In this document: in pieces, positions 1-7,352 of the stretch
Position numbering within the stretch: position 1 is the first letter of the stretch
Layout of the letters: each line of letters starts with the position of its first letter
Source of the DNA: Armatimonadota bacterium
Lineage (GTDB): Bacteria; Armatimonadota; UBA10988
Assembly: GCA_016183835.1 (NCBI GenBank)
Contig: JACPDV010000138.1
Span: forward strand, 1-15,930
DNA: 15,930 nt
Direction of reading: 5' to 3'
Position numbers and translations under genes: made by a program
Notes under the pieces: model-generated
The model's database searches: none
What the model was told of the DNA's origin: nothing
Seen by the model: only the letters and a program-made list of their open reading frames with translations

Positions 1-500
1 AGCTCGGCGACAATGCACACGTCGCCGTGGATCCCGCGGCGGCAGAGGTCGGTGATGCTCTCACCCAGCCCGCCGGGCGCCTCGTGCAGGTCGTGGGCGG
101 TGAGCATCAGGTCACCCGGCGGCGTGACGCCGGCCTCCAGCAGCACGGTGGCGCCCTCCGCCATGACCGCGAGAGAGCCCTTCATGTCGTAGGCGCCGCG
201 GCCAATCACGCGGTCGCCCTCGATCCGCGGCACGGGGTGGGCGAGCGGGACGGTGTCGGTGTGGCCGTCGAACTGCACGCACTTGCCGCCCCGGCCGGGG
301 AGCACCGCCACGGCGCTGGGGTGGTCGGGCCAGGCGCCGGTCTCCAGCCGCACCTGCAGCCCGAGGCCGCGGAGGTGCTCGGCGTAGGCTTCGGTGCAGG
401 CGCGCGCCTGACCGGTGGGGCTGGGGATCCGCACCAGGTCGAAGGTGAGCTGCCGGATCCGCTCGGGGCGGATCCGGCGGGCGAGGCAGGCAGGGTCCAT
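1..500 (-). CDS. M20-family metallopeptidase / deacylase, N-terminal part (3' end outside window)
   Basis: The first 166 residues of a zinc-dependent amidohydrolase of the M20 family (ArgE/DapE/carboxypeptidase G2 type), which typically removes acyl groups from N-acylated amino acids or cleaves small peptides in the cytoplasm. Visible motifs are FDGHTDTVP (H80, first metal ligand; D82) and GRGAYDMKG (D105, bridging metal ligand). Where most family members have the adjacent Glu-Glu pair (general base plus metal ligand), this protein reads HDLHEAPGG (residues 136-144), so the pair appears as H139-E140. The start is the ATG at 498-500, 16 nt downstream of the stop of the aldo/keto reductase, so the two are probably co-transcribed. 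The C-terminal half, including the dimerisation domain and last His ligand, lies beyond the left edge. Family assignment is firm; the substrate cannot be told. Confidence 0.88.
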   Translation of the reverse strand, partial: MDPACLARRIRPERIRQLTFDLVRIPSPTGQARACTEAYAEHLRGLGLQVRLETGAWPDHPSAVAVLPGRGGKCVQFDGHTDTVPLAHPVPRIEGDRVIGRGAYDMKGSLAVMAEGATVLLEAGVTPPGDLMLTAHDLHEAPGGLGESITDLCRRGIHGDVCIVAE

Positions 501-516
501 GCGGGGCTCCACGGGG

Positions 517-1380
517 TCAGCGCATCCAGCGGTGGTGCAGCTCCGGCAGGTCGAGGCGGGTGGAGGCGTCGTCGGAGATGGCGTTGTTCTCGTCCACCTC
601 CTCGGCCCGCCGCATGCCGACGATGGCCACGTCCACCAGCTTGTTGGACAGCACGTAGTTGAGGAGCTGCCGGGGCAGGTCGATCTGCGCGGCCACGCCG
701 GGCGCGACCGCCTCCATCCAGTTGCCCACGATCCCGCTGGCGAGCGGCCGCATGAGGGTGATCCCCATCCCCACCGCCTCGGCCGCGAACATGATGCCGC
801 GCCGCCCGATCAGGTCGCAGTTGTCCTGGTAGAAAAGGTTGTAGCGGATCTGCATGACGTCGAACCGGCCGCTGGCGACCAGGCGCGTGGCCGCCTCGTT
901 GCCCACTTCGGCGGTGAAGCCGAGGTAGCGGATCTTGCCCTCCGTGCGGAGCGCCTCGAGGGTTTCGAGCCCGCCGCGCTCGAGGATGCCGGTCACCTCG
1001 TCTTGCGTGTAGCAGCCGCCGTGGAGCTGGTAGACGTCGATGCAGTCGGTGCCGAGGCGCTCGAGACTCTCTTCGCAGGAGCGGCGGATCTCGGCGGGCT
1101 GGCGCGGGCCGCACTTGGTGGACAGGATGCACTCGTGCCGCCGGCCGGCGATGGCCTTGCCGTAGATGCTCTCGCCCAGCCCGTGGCCGTAGGCCGGCGC
1201 GGTATCGAGGAAGTTGAGCCCCACGTCGAGCGCGCGGCGGACGGCGTCGACCGAGCGGCACTCGTCGTCGGCGACGGACGGGTCGTACTCGCCCAGGTAG
1301 TTGCGGATGCCCACCAGGGCGCCGCCGAATCCCACTTCACTGACCTGCAGGCCGGTGCGGCCGAGGATGCGAAACTGCAT
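517..1380 (-). CDS. Aldo/keto reductase
   Basis: A 287-residue cytoplasmic NAD(P)H-dependent oxidoreductase of the aldo/keto reductase superfamily, which interconverts aldehydes or ketones and alcohols, often on sugars. The N-terminus MQFRILGRTGLQVSEVGFGG is the classic first strand of the (beta/alpha)8 barrel. The catalytic tetrad is complete: D59 and Y64 (FLDTAPAYG), K89 (STKCG) and H120 (YQLHGG). Length is slightly short of the usual 300-340. The start is the ATG at 1378-1380, with GGAGG at 1389-1393 eight nt upstream; the same frame stays open far beyond this but is then antisense to the glycyl radical enzyme gene. It is first in a minus-strand unit with the M20 gene and is divergent from the glycyl radical enzyme, which hints at a shared substrate or product. 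The substrate is not evident. Confidence 0.93.
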   Translation of the reverse strand: MQFRILGRTGLQVSEVGFGGALVGIRNYLGEYDPSVADDECRSVDAVRRALDVGLNFLDTAPAYGHGLGESIYGKAIAGRRHECILSTKCGPRQPAEIRRSCEESLERLGTDCIDVYQLHGGCYTQDEVTGILERGGLETLEALRTEGKIRYLGFTAEVGNEAATRLVASGRFDVMQIRYNLFYQDNCDLIGRRGIMFAAEAVGMGITLMRPLASGIVGNWMEAVAPGVAAQIDLPRQLLNYVLSNKLVDVAIVGMRRAEEVDENNAISDDASTRLDLPELHHRWMR

Positions 1381-1473
1381 CGAGCTTGCCTCCAGCGCGC
1401 GGCCGGTTCGCCGGCGCCCCGGCGTCACCTCCGGCGCGCAGGAGCCGAGGCGCAAGGGGCGAAACCCGTGCCC
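1381..1473. promoter_or_regulatory. Divergent intergenic region between reductase and glycyl radical enzyme genes
   Basis: These 93 bp must hold the promoters for both divergent units unless one is read from outside. A GGAGG (1389-1393, read on the minus strand) serves the reductase. AAGGGG (1454-1459) sits 8 nt before a GTG (1468) and 14 nt before an ATG (1474). A perfect 5-bp hairpin with a TTCG loop lies at 1402-1415. I see no clear -35/-10 pair of the sigma-70 type. Confidence 0.4.
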
Positions 1474-3759
1474 ATGGGCCTGGCAAGCCGACTGGCCGAA
1501 CGCACCGAGACGCCCCGCGTGCTGGATCTGCGCCGCCGCGTGCGCGCCGCCATGGAGCGGCCTCCGGTGCGCTGGGACGGCCCCGCGCGGCTCCCCGACG
1601 AGTGCTTCTCTGAGCCGCTCGCCGTGCGCAAGGCCGCCGCCGTGGCGCTCAAGCTCGCCCACCTGCCGACCGACCTGTGGGCCGGGCAGCTCTTCGCCGG
1701 CTCGTTCGCTTTCGAGGAGCCGCGGCTGCACACCGAGTGGAGCTTCCCCGACTATCTCACCGACGAGGAGCGCGAGGAGGGCCGGCGGCGCGGGCTGGGG
1801 ATCCACTGCTTCGGCCACATCGTGCCCGACTACCCGCGGCTCCTCCGCGACGGGCTGCTGGGCATCCGCGACCACGCCGCGCGGCAGCTCGCCGGAGCGG
1901 ACGAGGCCGGACGGGCGTTCCTCGACAGCGTGACCGTGGCCATCGACGGCGTGCTCTGTTTCGCCGTGCGGCTGGCGGAGCGCTGCGAGGCGGACGCGGC
2001 CTCGGGGCCGGCCGAGCGGGCGGACGAGCTGCGCGGCATGGCGGCCGACCTGCGCGTGGTGCCCGCCCATCCCGCCGGGACCTTCCACCAGGCGCTGCAG
2101 TCGGTGTGGCTGCTGCACATGGTGTTCCACACGACGATGGACGCCAATGCCGTCGGCCGGCTCGACCAGTACGCGGCGCGGCAGCTCGAAGGCGACCTCG
2201 ACGCCGGCCGGCTGACCCTCGAGCAGGCGGCGGAGCTGGTGGACTGCTTCTGCCTCAAGTTCAACGAGCGTGCCGCCACCACCGAGGAGCAGCGCCCCGA
2301 GCACCGCGGCGCCGAGGCGCCCGACCCGCGCCGGCGCACGCGGCACAGCACGTCGTCGCAGCTCGGCACCCGGCGCGACAGCCTCGACGCCACCAACCAC
2401 TGGCTGCAGAACATCGTGGTCGGCGGCTCCTCGGCACCGGGGCACGACCAGACCACCCTGCTTACGCACTTGCTCCTCGACAGCTACCGCCGCAACCAGA
2501 TGACCAACCCGCTCCTCACGGTGCGGCTCCATGACCACTCGCCCGGCGAGCTGCTCGAGCAGGTGGCGGAGACGCTCAAGGACGGCGGCGGCATGCCGGC
2601 AATGTTCAACGATGAGGCCCTCGTGCCCGCGCTGGAGCGGCTGGGGATCGAGCCCGCCGACGCCGCCGACTACAGCAACGACGGCTGCTGGGAGGTGATC
2701 CTCCCCGGCCGCACCGACTTCCGCTTTCAACGGCTGAGCCTGATGCTCTGCCTCGAGGCCGCGCTGAACCGCGGGCAGGCCCGGCTCGATGGCGCGGCGA
2801 TTGGGCCCGACACCGGTGACCCGCGCGCCTTCACCAGCTTCGACGAGGTCTGGACGGCGTTCGAGGTCCAGCTCGACGCGATGGTGGCGCGGATGGTGGA
2901 CCACGTGGTCGCCTCCGCCGACGAACGCTCGACCATCGCGCCCGTGCCGCTCCTCAGCGCGCTCACGCAGGGCTGCCTCGAGAGCCGGCGCGATCTCACC
3001 GCCGGCGGCGCGAAGTACCGCACGTTCGGCATGCTGGCCGAGAGCGCCTCGCACTGCATCGACTCGCTGGCCGCGCTCCGCAGCGTGGTGTTCGAGCGGC
3101 GGCTGGCCGACACGGCCACGCTCTGCGACGCGCTCGACGCCGACTTCGAGGGCCACGAGCTACTCAGGAAGCGGCTGCAGGAGGCGCCCAAGTACGGCAA
3201 CGACGAGCCCGCCGCGGACGAGCTGGGCCGGCGGGTGATGGAGACCTTCATCGCCACCGTGGAGCGCCACGCGGCGCGGCACGCCACGCGAATCCTGTTC
3301 CCCTGTGGCGCGGGCACGTTCAGTTGGTACCTGGGGATCGGCGAGGGGCTGGGCAGCTCGCCCGACGGGCGCCAGGCGGGCGAGCCGGTGGCCTCCAACT
3401 TCTCGCCCGCGCTGGGTCAGGACCGGGCCGGACTGCCCGCGGCGATCCTCTCCTATGCCGGCATGCCCCACGCGCGGCTCCCCGCGGGCGGGCCGCTCGA
3501 CCTGCGGCTCGGCGCGGCCCTGGTGCGCGGCGAGGCCGGCACGGCGCGGATGGTGGCCCTGATCCGCGGCTTCGTCGAGGCCCGCGGCTCGATGCTCACG
3601 CTCACGGTGGCCGATGTGGAGGAGCTGCGCGCGGCGCAGCGCGAGCCCGAGCGCTACGCGTCCTTGCGGGTACGGATGGGCGGCTGGTGCGCCTACTTCA
3701 CCATGCTCGGGCGCGAGCAGCAGGAGCACCACATCCGCCGGCAGGGCGGTGGGCGATGA
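1474..3759 (+). CDS. Glycyl radical enzyme of the pyruvate formate-lyase-like family, eliminase/decarboxylase type
   Basis: A 761-residue glycyl radical enzyme, close to the family's usual 750-850. An activase abstracts a hydrogen from a C-terminal glycine; the radical passes to an active-site cysteine that attacks the substrate, without O2 tolerance. The active-site loop reads SNDGCWE with C405 and E407: one Cys followed by x-Glu, the pattern of dehydratases, C-N/C-S lyases and decarboxylases rather than the Cys-Cys of true pyruvate formate-lyase. The radical loop reads RVRMGGWCAYF with G737, 24 residues from the end, aligning to the common RVAGYSAYF. Trp in CxE and GGWC rather than AGYS are variants I do not associate with a characterised member. 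The start could instead be GTG at 1468, better spaced from AAGGGG. The stop overlaps the activase start (ATGA). The substrate is unknown. Confidence 0.93.
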   Translation: MGLASRLAERTETPRVLDLRRRVRAAMERPPVRWDGPARLPDECFSEPLAVRKAAAVALKLAHLPTDLWAGQLFAGSFAFEEPRLHTEWSFPDYLTDEEREEGRRRGLGIHCFGHIVPDYPRLLRDGLLGIRDHAARQLAGADEAGRAFLDSVTVAIDGVLCFAVRLAERCEADAASGPAERADELRGMAADLRVVPAHPAGTFHQALQSVWLLHMVFHTTMDANAVGRLDQYAARQLEGDLDAGRLTLEQAAELVDCFCLKFNERAATTEEQRPEHRGAEAPDPRRRTRHSTSSQLGTRRDSLDATNHWLQNIVVGGSSAPGHDQTTLLTHLLLDSYRRNQMTNPLLTVRLHDHSPGELLEQVAETLKDGGGMPAMFNDEALVPALERLGIEPADAADYSNDGCWEVILPGRTDFRFQRLSLMLCLEAALNRGQARLDGAAIGPDTGDPRAFTSFDEVWTAFEVQLDAMVARMVDHVVASADERSTIAPVPLLSALTQGCLESRRDLTAGGAKYRTFGMLAESASHCIDSLAALRSVVFERRLADTATLCDALDADFEGHELLRKRLQEAPKYGNDEPAADELGRRVMETFIATVERHAARHATRILFPCGAGTFSWYLGIGEGLGSSPDGRQAGEPVASNFSPALGQDRAGLPAAILSYAGMPHARLPAGGPLDLRLGAALVRGEAGTARMVALIRGFVEARGSMLTLTVADVEELRAAQREPERYASLRVRMGGWCAYFTMLGREQQEHHIRRQGGGR

Positions 3760-4640
3760 CCGGGCTGGTGTTCGACCTGGACAGCTTCGCGGTCCACGAT
3801 GGGCCGGGGATCCGGCTGGCGATCTACCTCAAGGGCTGCCCCCTCCACTGCGGCTGGTGCCACAGCCCGGAGTCGCGGAGCCCACGGCCGGAGCTGGTGC
3901 ACTACCCCGACCGCTGCCGCTCGTGCGAGGCCTGCGCCGCCGTGTGCGCGCGCGAGGTGCACCACTTCGACGGCGGGCACCGGCTCGATCGCGCGGCCTG
4001 CGTGGCCTGCGGCCGCTGCGCCGAGGCCTGCCCCTTCGACGCGCTGGAGATCAAGGGACGGGAGATGACGGTGGACGAGCTGCTCGGCCGCGCCGTGCGG
4101 CTGCAGCCGTTCTTCCGGCACTCCGGCGGCGGGGTGACGCTCACCGGTGGCGAGGTGACGCTGCAAGCGGAGTTCGCCGCCGAGCTGCTCCGTGGCTGCC
4201 GGGCCGCGGGGGTGCACACCGCGATCGAGACCTGCGGCGCCTGCTCGTGGGAGCGCCTGGCGCTGGTCGCCGACGAAGCCGATCTGGTGCTCTACGACCT
4301 CAAGCTGCTCGACCCGGTGCTCCACCGCGCCTGGTGCGGCGTGCCGAACGAGCGCATCCTGGCCAACCTGTCCCTTCTCGCCGGACGGGACGTGCAGGTC
4401 CGCGTGCCGCTGATCCCCGGGGTCACCGACAGCGACGCCAACCTGCACTCGATCCTCGACTACCTTGGGGACCACCGCCTGCGCCGGGTGGCGTTCCTGC
4501 CCTACAACGACTCCGCCGGGGCCAAGTACGAATGGCTGGGGCAGGCGTACGAGCTGTCCTGCACGCGCCAGAGCCCGGAGCGGCTCGCGGCGATCGTGGT
4601 CGGCGCCGCCGCCCGCGGGCTGGAGGCGGAGGTGGCGTGA
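3756..4640 (+). CDS. Glycyl radical enzyme activase, radical SAM
   Basis: A 294-residue activating enzyme that binds a 4Fe-4S cluster and S-adenosylmethionine, makes a 5'-deoxyadenosyl radical and installs the glycyl radical on its partner. The radical-SAM triad is C28-x3-C32-x2-C35 in KGCPLHCGWCHSPE, preceded by HDGPGIR, typical of activases. Two further ferredoxin-type clusters follow: C54, C57, C60, C64 and C82, C85, C88, C92. This extra domain occurs in activases of the non-PFL glycyl radical enzymes such as glycerol dehydratase and benzylsuccinate synthase, and matches the CxE type of the partner. The SAM-contacting GGE motif is in LTGGEVTLQ, where the usual Pro after GGE is Val. The ATG overlaps the partner's stop by 4 nt, indicating translational coupling. 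It ends 4 nt from the convergent stop of the next gene. Confidence 0.95.
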   Translation: MTGLVFDLDSFAVHDGPGIRLAIYLKGCPLHCGWCHSPESRSPRPELVHYPDRCRSCEACAAVCAREVHHFDGGHRLDRAACVACGRCAEACPFDALEIKGREMTVDELLGRAVRLQPFFRHSGGGVTLTGGEVTLQAEFAAELLRGCRAAGVHTAIETCGACSWERLALVADEADLVLYDLKLLDPVLHRAWCGVPNERILANLSLLAGRDVQVRVPLIPGVTDSDANLHSILDYLGDHRLRRVAFLPYNDSAGAKYEWLGQAYELSCTRQSPERLAAIVVGAAARGLEAEVA

Positions 4641-4644
4641 CCGG

Positions 4645-5430
4645 CTATCCGCCCGCCTTGCCGATCACACACTCCAGCGCCGCGGTCGTGTCGGCGTAGT
4701 CCGTGGCGTGCCCGCCCTCGGGCCGGTAAATCACCAACGGCTCGCGGCCCATCTTGCGCAGCACGTCGGCCAGCCGCAGCACGCTCCCGGCCGGCACCGA
4801 CTCGTCCTTCCCGCCGGTTGTGATGGCCACCGGCATGGTGAACGCCTCCGGCTGGTACTCGGCGCTGCGGCGCTTGTATTCGAGCGGGATCTCGGCCTTC
4901 GTGCCGCCGAACGAGGCGCGGATTGCGTCCTGGAAGTTCTCGTACTCCAGGTGGTTGGCCGTGCCGTTCTGGCTGCTGACGCCGCTCACCAGCTCGGGGT
5001 GCAGCGCCGTGAACGTGAGCACCGCCGAGCCGCCCATCGAGCCGCCGACCAGGAAGACCCGCCCCACGTGGTGCCGCTGCTTCAGCTCGGCGATAGTCTG
5101 AACGGTGTCGGCCTCGGCGAGCGGGCCCATCCACGAGGTCGTGGCGCGGTAATCCGGGCTGACGAACAGCATGCCGTGCTTGGCCGCCACGTCGCGAGCG
5201 CCGCGGCACTCGTCGCGCGGGTCGCGGACGTACTGCCAGCGGTCGGAGCCGTGGCCGTGGAAGGCGAGGACGACGTCGTAGGTTCGCGCTGGGTCGTAGC
5301 CGTCCGGGAGCAGCTCCACGTAGTGTTGCGTGGTGCCGTCGGCCGTGGCGGTGAAGGCGATGTCACGCGGTTCGCCGAAGCCGGCGGCGGGAAGCAGCGC
5401 GGGGAGAGTCCAGAGCAGGAACGGCAACAT
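4645..5430 (-). CDS. Secreted alpha/beta-hydrolase (esterase, PHB-depolymerase/feruloyl-esterase-like)
   Basis: A 261-residue serine hydrolase with a likely signal peptide (residues 1-17, MLPFLLWTLPALLPAAG) acting outside the cytoplasm. The oxyanion segment is AFHGHG (56-61), the nucleophile elbow is GGSMGG with S131, the acid is probably D209 (GGKDESVP), and the base H241 (PEGGHAT), so the triad is complete. The layout, with a short lid and no extra domain, fits the esterase-D/poly-hydroxybutyrate-depolymerase-like group that removes acyl or feruloyl groups from glycans. The chosen start is ATG at 5428-5430, giving a clean signal peptide; TTG at 5437-5439 is an alternative. The gene lies 16 nt downstream of the sialidase-family gene, so both are probably one operon, and deacetylation of a glycan could help the sialidase-like enzyme. 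The real substrate cannot be told. Confidence 0.87.
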   Translation of the reverse strand: MLPFLLWTLPALLPAAGFGEPRDIAFTATADGTTQHYVELLPDGYDPARTYDVVLAFHGHGSDRWQYVRDPRDECRGARDVAAKHGMLFVSPDYRATTSWMGPLAEADTVQTIAELKQRHHVGRVFLVGGSMGGSAVLTFTALHPELVSGVSSQNGTANHLEYENFQDAIRASFGGTKAEIPLEYKRRSAEYQPEAFTMPVAITTGGKDESVPAGSVLRLADVLRKMGREPLVIYRPEGGHATDYADTTAALECVIGKAGG

Positions 5431-5446
5431 CGTCTCCAAGGCGCCG

Positions 5447-7096
5447 CTACGGCACGCGCCAGCGCGTGGCGGCGATGAACTGCATGCCGCCAGGCTCGAC
5501 GAAGTAGTAGACCGTCACCACCGCGCCGTCTTTGAGCTGGACCGAGTGGGGGTAGCCGAGGTCGAAGCTGCCGCCGCCGCCGCGCAGGGTCCACAGGTGC
5601 TCGAGGTCCCAGCTCTCGCCTTCGTCGCTGCTCACGGCGCAGTGGATGCCCAGCGGATCGTGCCGGTAGCCGTAGCTGAGCAGGATCCGGCCGTCCCGCA
5701 GCCGCAACAGGTCGGGCGGATGCCCCTTCAGGCCGGTGTCCTCGAGGCCGTGCCAGGTGGCGCCCCGGTCGTCCGACACCGCCTGCCACAGGTGGTCGTT
5801 GCCCATGCCCGTGCGCATGACGGTCAGCAACCGGCCGTTCTGGCACTCGATGATCGCCGGCTCGTTGAGGTGCAGCCCGGGCTTGAGCCCCACCAGAATG
5901 TGCTGCCAGGACAGGCCGCAGTCGGTGGAGCGCAGGAGCCAGGAGGAGTCGTGGTCGCCGTCCTTGACCGAGCCGTAGGTGGGGAAGAGGATGGTGCCGT
6001 CGGCAAGCTGCTGGGAGTTCATGCCCGAGGCCAGGCAGGCCATGAAGGGCATCTCGATGTCGCGGCTGGTCCAGGTCTTGCCGCCGTCGGTGGAGCGGTC
6101 GCACACGGCGCCGGCGCAGATCGCCACCACGCCGGGCCTTACATCCTGCACCAGGTAGCCCTTGTCCTTGAGCGCCTGCCGCTCCTCGGCCGGGTGCTCC
6201 TGCCACCACTTGCAGCGCACGCGCACCTGTACGCCGTTCGGGCCGGTGAAGGGCGGGGACGGGAGCATCGGGCCCTCGCGCCAGGTCTTCCCGCCGTCGT
6301 CGCTGACCATCGTCACGGTGCGGGAGCCCTTGCCGTCGATGTGCGAACGCGGCCCGCCGGCGCGGAAGGCGACCGACAAGCGGCCGGTGGCGGGGTCGTG
6401 GGCCAGGCCGGGGAAGACGGCGTAGGTGTCGGGCTCGCGGAAGATGGTGACTTGCTCGGCGCCCGGCGGCGCAGCGCCGAGCTGCGGGCGCAGTGGCGAC
6501 CGGAAACGCACATAGTCCCACAACGATTCGCCCCGGGCGGCGCTCGAAGCGCTGCCGAAGCCGAGTTGGCTGCGGCCCTGGTGGGCGACGTGGGTGAACT
6601 TCCCGGCGCCGTCCACCGCCAGCTTGCCGTCCACGTAGAGCTTCAGGTCGAGGCCCTGGATGGTGACCCGGTAAACGTGGAAGTCTGCGGTGGTGTCCAG
6701 CGCGTACTTCGTCCCGGCGAAGGCGAGGTTGAGCCCGTCGGTGGTGAACTGGATGCCCTCCTCGTTGACCCCGTTGGAGACCCACAGCGCCACGCCGGCG
6801 TCGCCCTGGCTGCTGACCACCTTCAGCCGCGCCTCGGCGGTGGCTTCCGTCTCGGGGTTGGCCTCCCAGTCGACGATGAAGCAGTGTCCGCAGCCGCCCT
6901 CGCTGCTGCCGTCGACGACCCGCATCACGCCGTCGGCCAGCTCATGCCGCGTGCCGGCGCCGAACCATCCGCCACAGGCCGGGTCGCGGCTCATGTCGAA
7001 GGTCTGCGTCCAGGCGGGATCCTGCGCGCGGGCGACGGCGCTCAAAGCGATCAGCGCGACCGCGAGGGCGCGCAGCCACCGGTGATGGTCCGGCAT
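5447..7096 (-). CDS. Secreted sialidase-family (Asp-box beta-propeller) protein with N-terminal LamG-like domain
   Basis: A 549-residue exported protein. Signal peptide: residues 1-24 with a cleavage site after ARA. Residues ~27-200 form a beta-sandwich resembling concanavalin/LamG-like domains (ATAEARLKV, VALWVSNGV, LKLYVDGKL). Residues ~215-549 are a six-bladed propeller with five Asp boxes matching SxDxGx[ST]W at 265-272, 335-342, 390-397, 441-448 and 489-496. FREPDTYAVFP (219-229) sits where sialidases have the FRIP-like Arg motif; NEPAI (411-415), MRTG (427-430) and GYPHSVQL (514-521) are plausible active-site strands. Known relatives hydrolyse terminal sialic acids, but many Asp-box proteins have other substrates or are unassigned, so sialic acid specificity is not shown. 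The start ATG (7094-7096) has GAGGA six nt upstream. It is first in the operon with the esterase and divergent from the TIM-barrel gene. Confidence 0.9.
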   Translation of the reverse strand: MPDHHRWLRALAVALIALSAVARAQDPAWTQTFDMSRDPACGGWFGAGTRHELADGVMRVVDGSSEGGCGHCFIVDWEANPETEATAEARLKVVSSQGDAGVALWVSNGVNEEGIQFTTDGLNLAFAGTKYALDTTADFHVYRVTIQGLDLKLYVDGKLAVDGAGKFTHVAHQGRSQLGFGSASSAARGESLWDYVRFRSPLRPQLGAAPPGAEQVTIFREPDTYAVFPGLAHDPATGRLSVAFRAGGPRSHIDGKGSRTVTMVSDDGGKTWREGPMLPSPPFTGPNGVQVRVRCKWWQEHPAEERQALKDKGYLVQDVRPGVVAICAGAVCDRSTDGGKTWTSRDIEMPFMACLASGMNSQQLADGTILFPTYGSVKDGDHDSSWLLRSTDCGLSWQHILVGLKPGLHLNEPAIIECQNGRLLTVMRTGMGNDHLWQAVSDDRGATWHGLEDTGLKGHPPDLLRLRDGRILLSYGYRHDPLGIHCAVSSDEGESWDLEHLWTLRGGGGSFDLGYPHSVQLKDGAVVTVYYFVEPGGMQFIAATRWRVP

Positions 7097-7140
7097 GTTT
7101 GGTCCTCGGCGCGGTGTTTCGGCGGCGGAGCGGCGGGGAC

Positions 7141-7251
7141 CTGCATCCTGCAGACCTCGCCCGGCGGTTGGAAACCGCGGCAACCATCCGAAGTCCGCCT
7201 GCGCGGACTCCGGATCCGAACCCACGAAGGTGGGTTTGGTATGGTTGCCGC
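7141..7251. repeat. Stacked inverted repeats, possible MITE/REP-like element or three-way junction
   Basis: The 256-bp gap between divergent genes holds several perfect inverted repeats. Hairpins: CTGCA-TCC-TGCAG (7141-7153); GCGGTT-GGA-AACCGC (7164-7178); AGTCCGC-CTGC-GCGGACT (7192-7209); AACCCAC-GAAG-GTGGGTT (7219-7236), with the 8-bp palindrome CGGATCCG (7211-7218) between the last two. An 11-bp outer pair, GCGGCAACCAT (7177-7187) and ATGGTTGCCGC (7241-7251), encloses the two inner hairpins, so one strand could fold as a three-way junction. Its place between divergent starts argues against a terminator. The modular hairpins resemble small interspersed repeats that I recall from GC-rich genomes, but no direct target duplication was recognised. 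Confidence 0.75.
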
Positions 7252-7352
7252 ACAGCAAGCCGGGCCGCCAGCCGGGCAACGAACCGGCCGACAACCGTGC
7301 CCCACCGTTGACACCTTCCCGCCCATCCCTCACACTCCCCGCGGAGACGTAA

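Noticed and set aside
1402..1415. Hairpin with TTCG loop between reductase and glycyl radical enzyme genes
   Set aside because: Five GC pairs with a G-C rather than C-G closing pair and no T-run; in DNA this GC-rich such stems are expected by chance, and it lies between divergent starts.
415..1473. Open frame extending the glycyl radical enzyme upstream by about 350 residues
   Set aside because: It is antisense to the aldo/keto reductase; the family-like N-terminus begins near 1474 and the length then fits the family.
1381..3156. Long open frame on the minus strand continuing upstream of the aldo/keto reductase
   Set aside because: It runs antisense through the glycyl radical enzyme gene, lacks any recognisable domain, and a good ribosome site and conserved N-terminus mark the start at 1380.
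4625..4653. GGCGGA/TCCGCC inverted repeat spanning the activase-esterase junction as a bidirectional terminator
   Set aside because: The loop is 17 nt, the stem only 6 bp, and there is no T-run on either side.
7308..7336. TTGACA with a possible -10 (CACACT) 17 bp downstream, before the TIM-barrel gene
   Set aside because: The -35 is perfect but the -10 matches only three of six bases, and the implied start point would fall on the ribosome binding site, leaving almost no leader.
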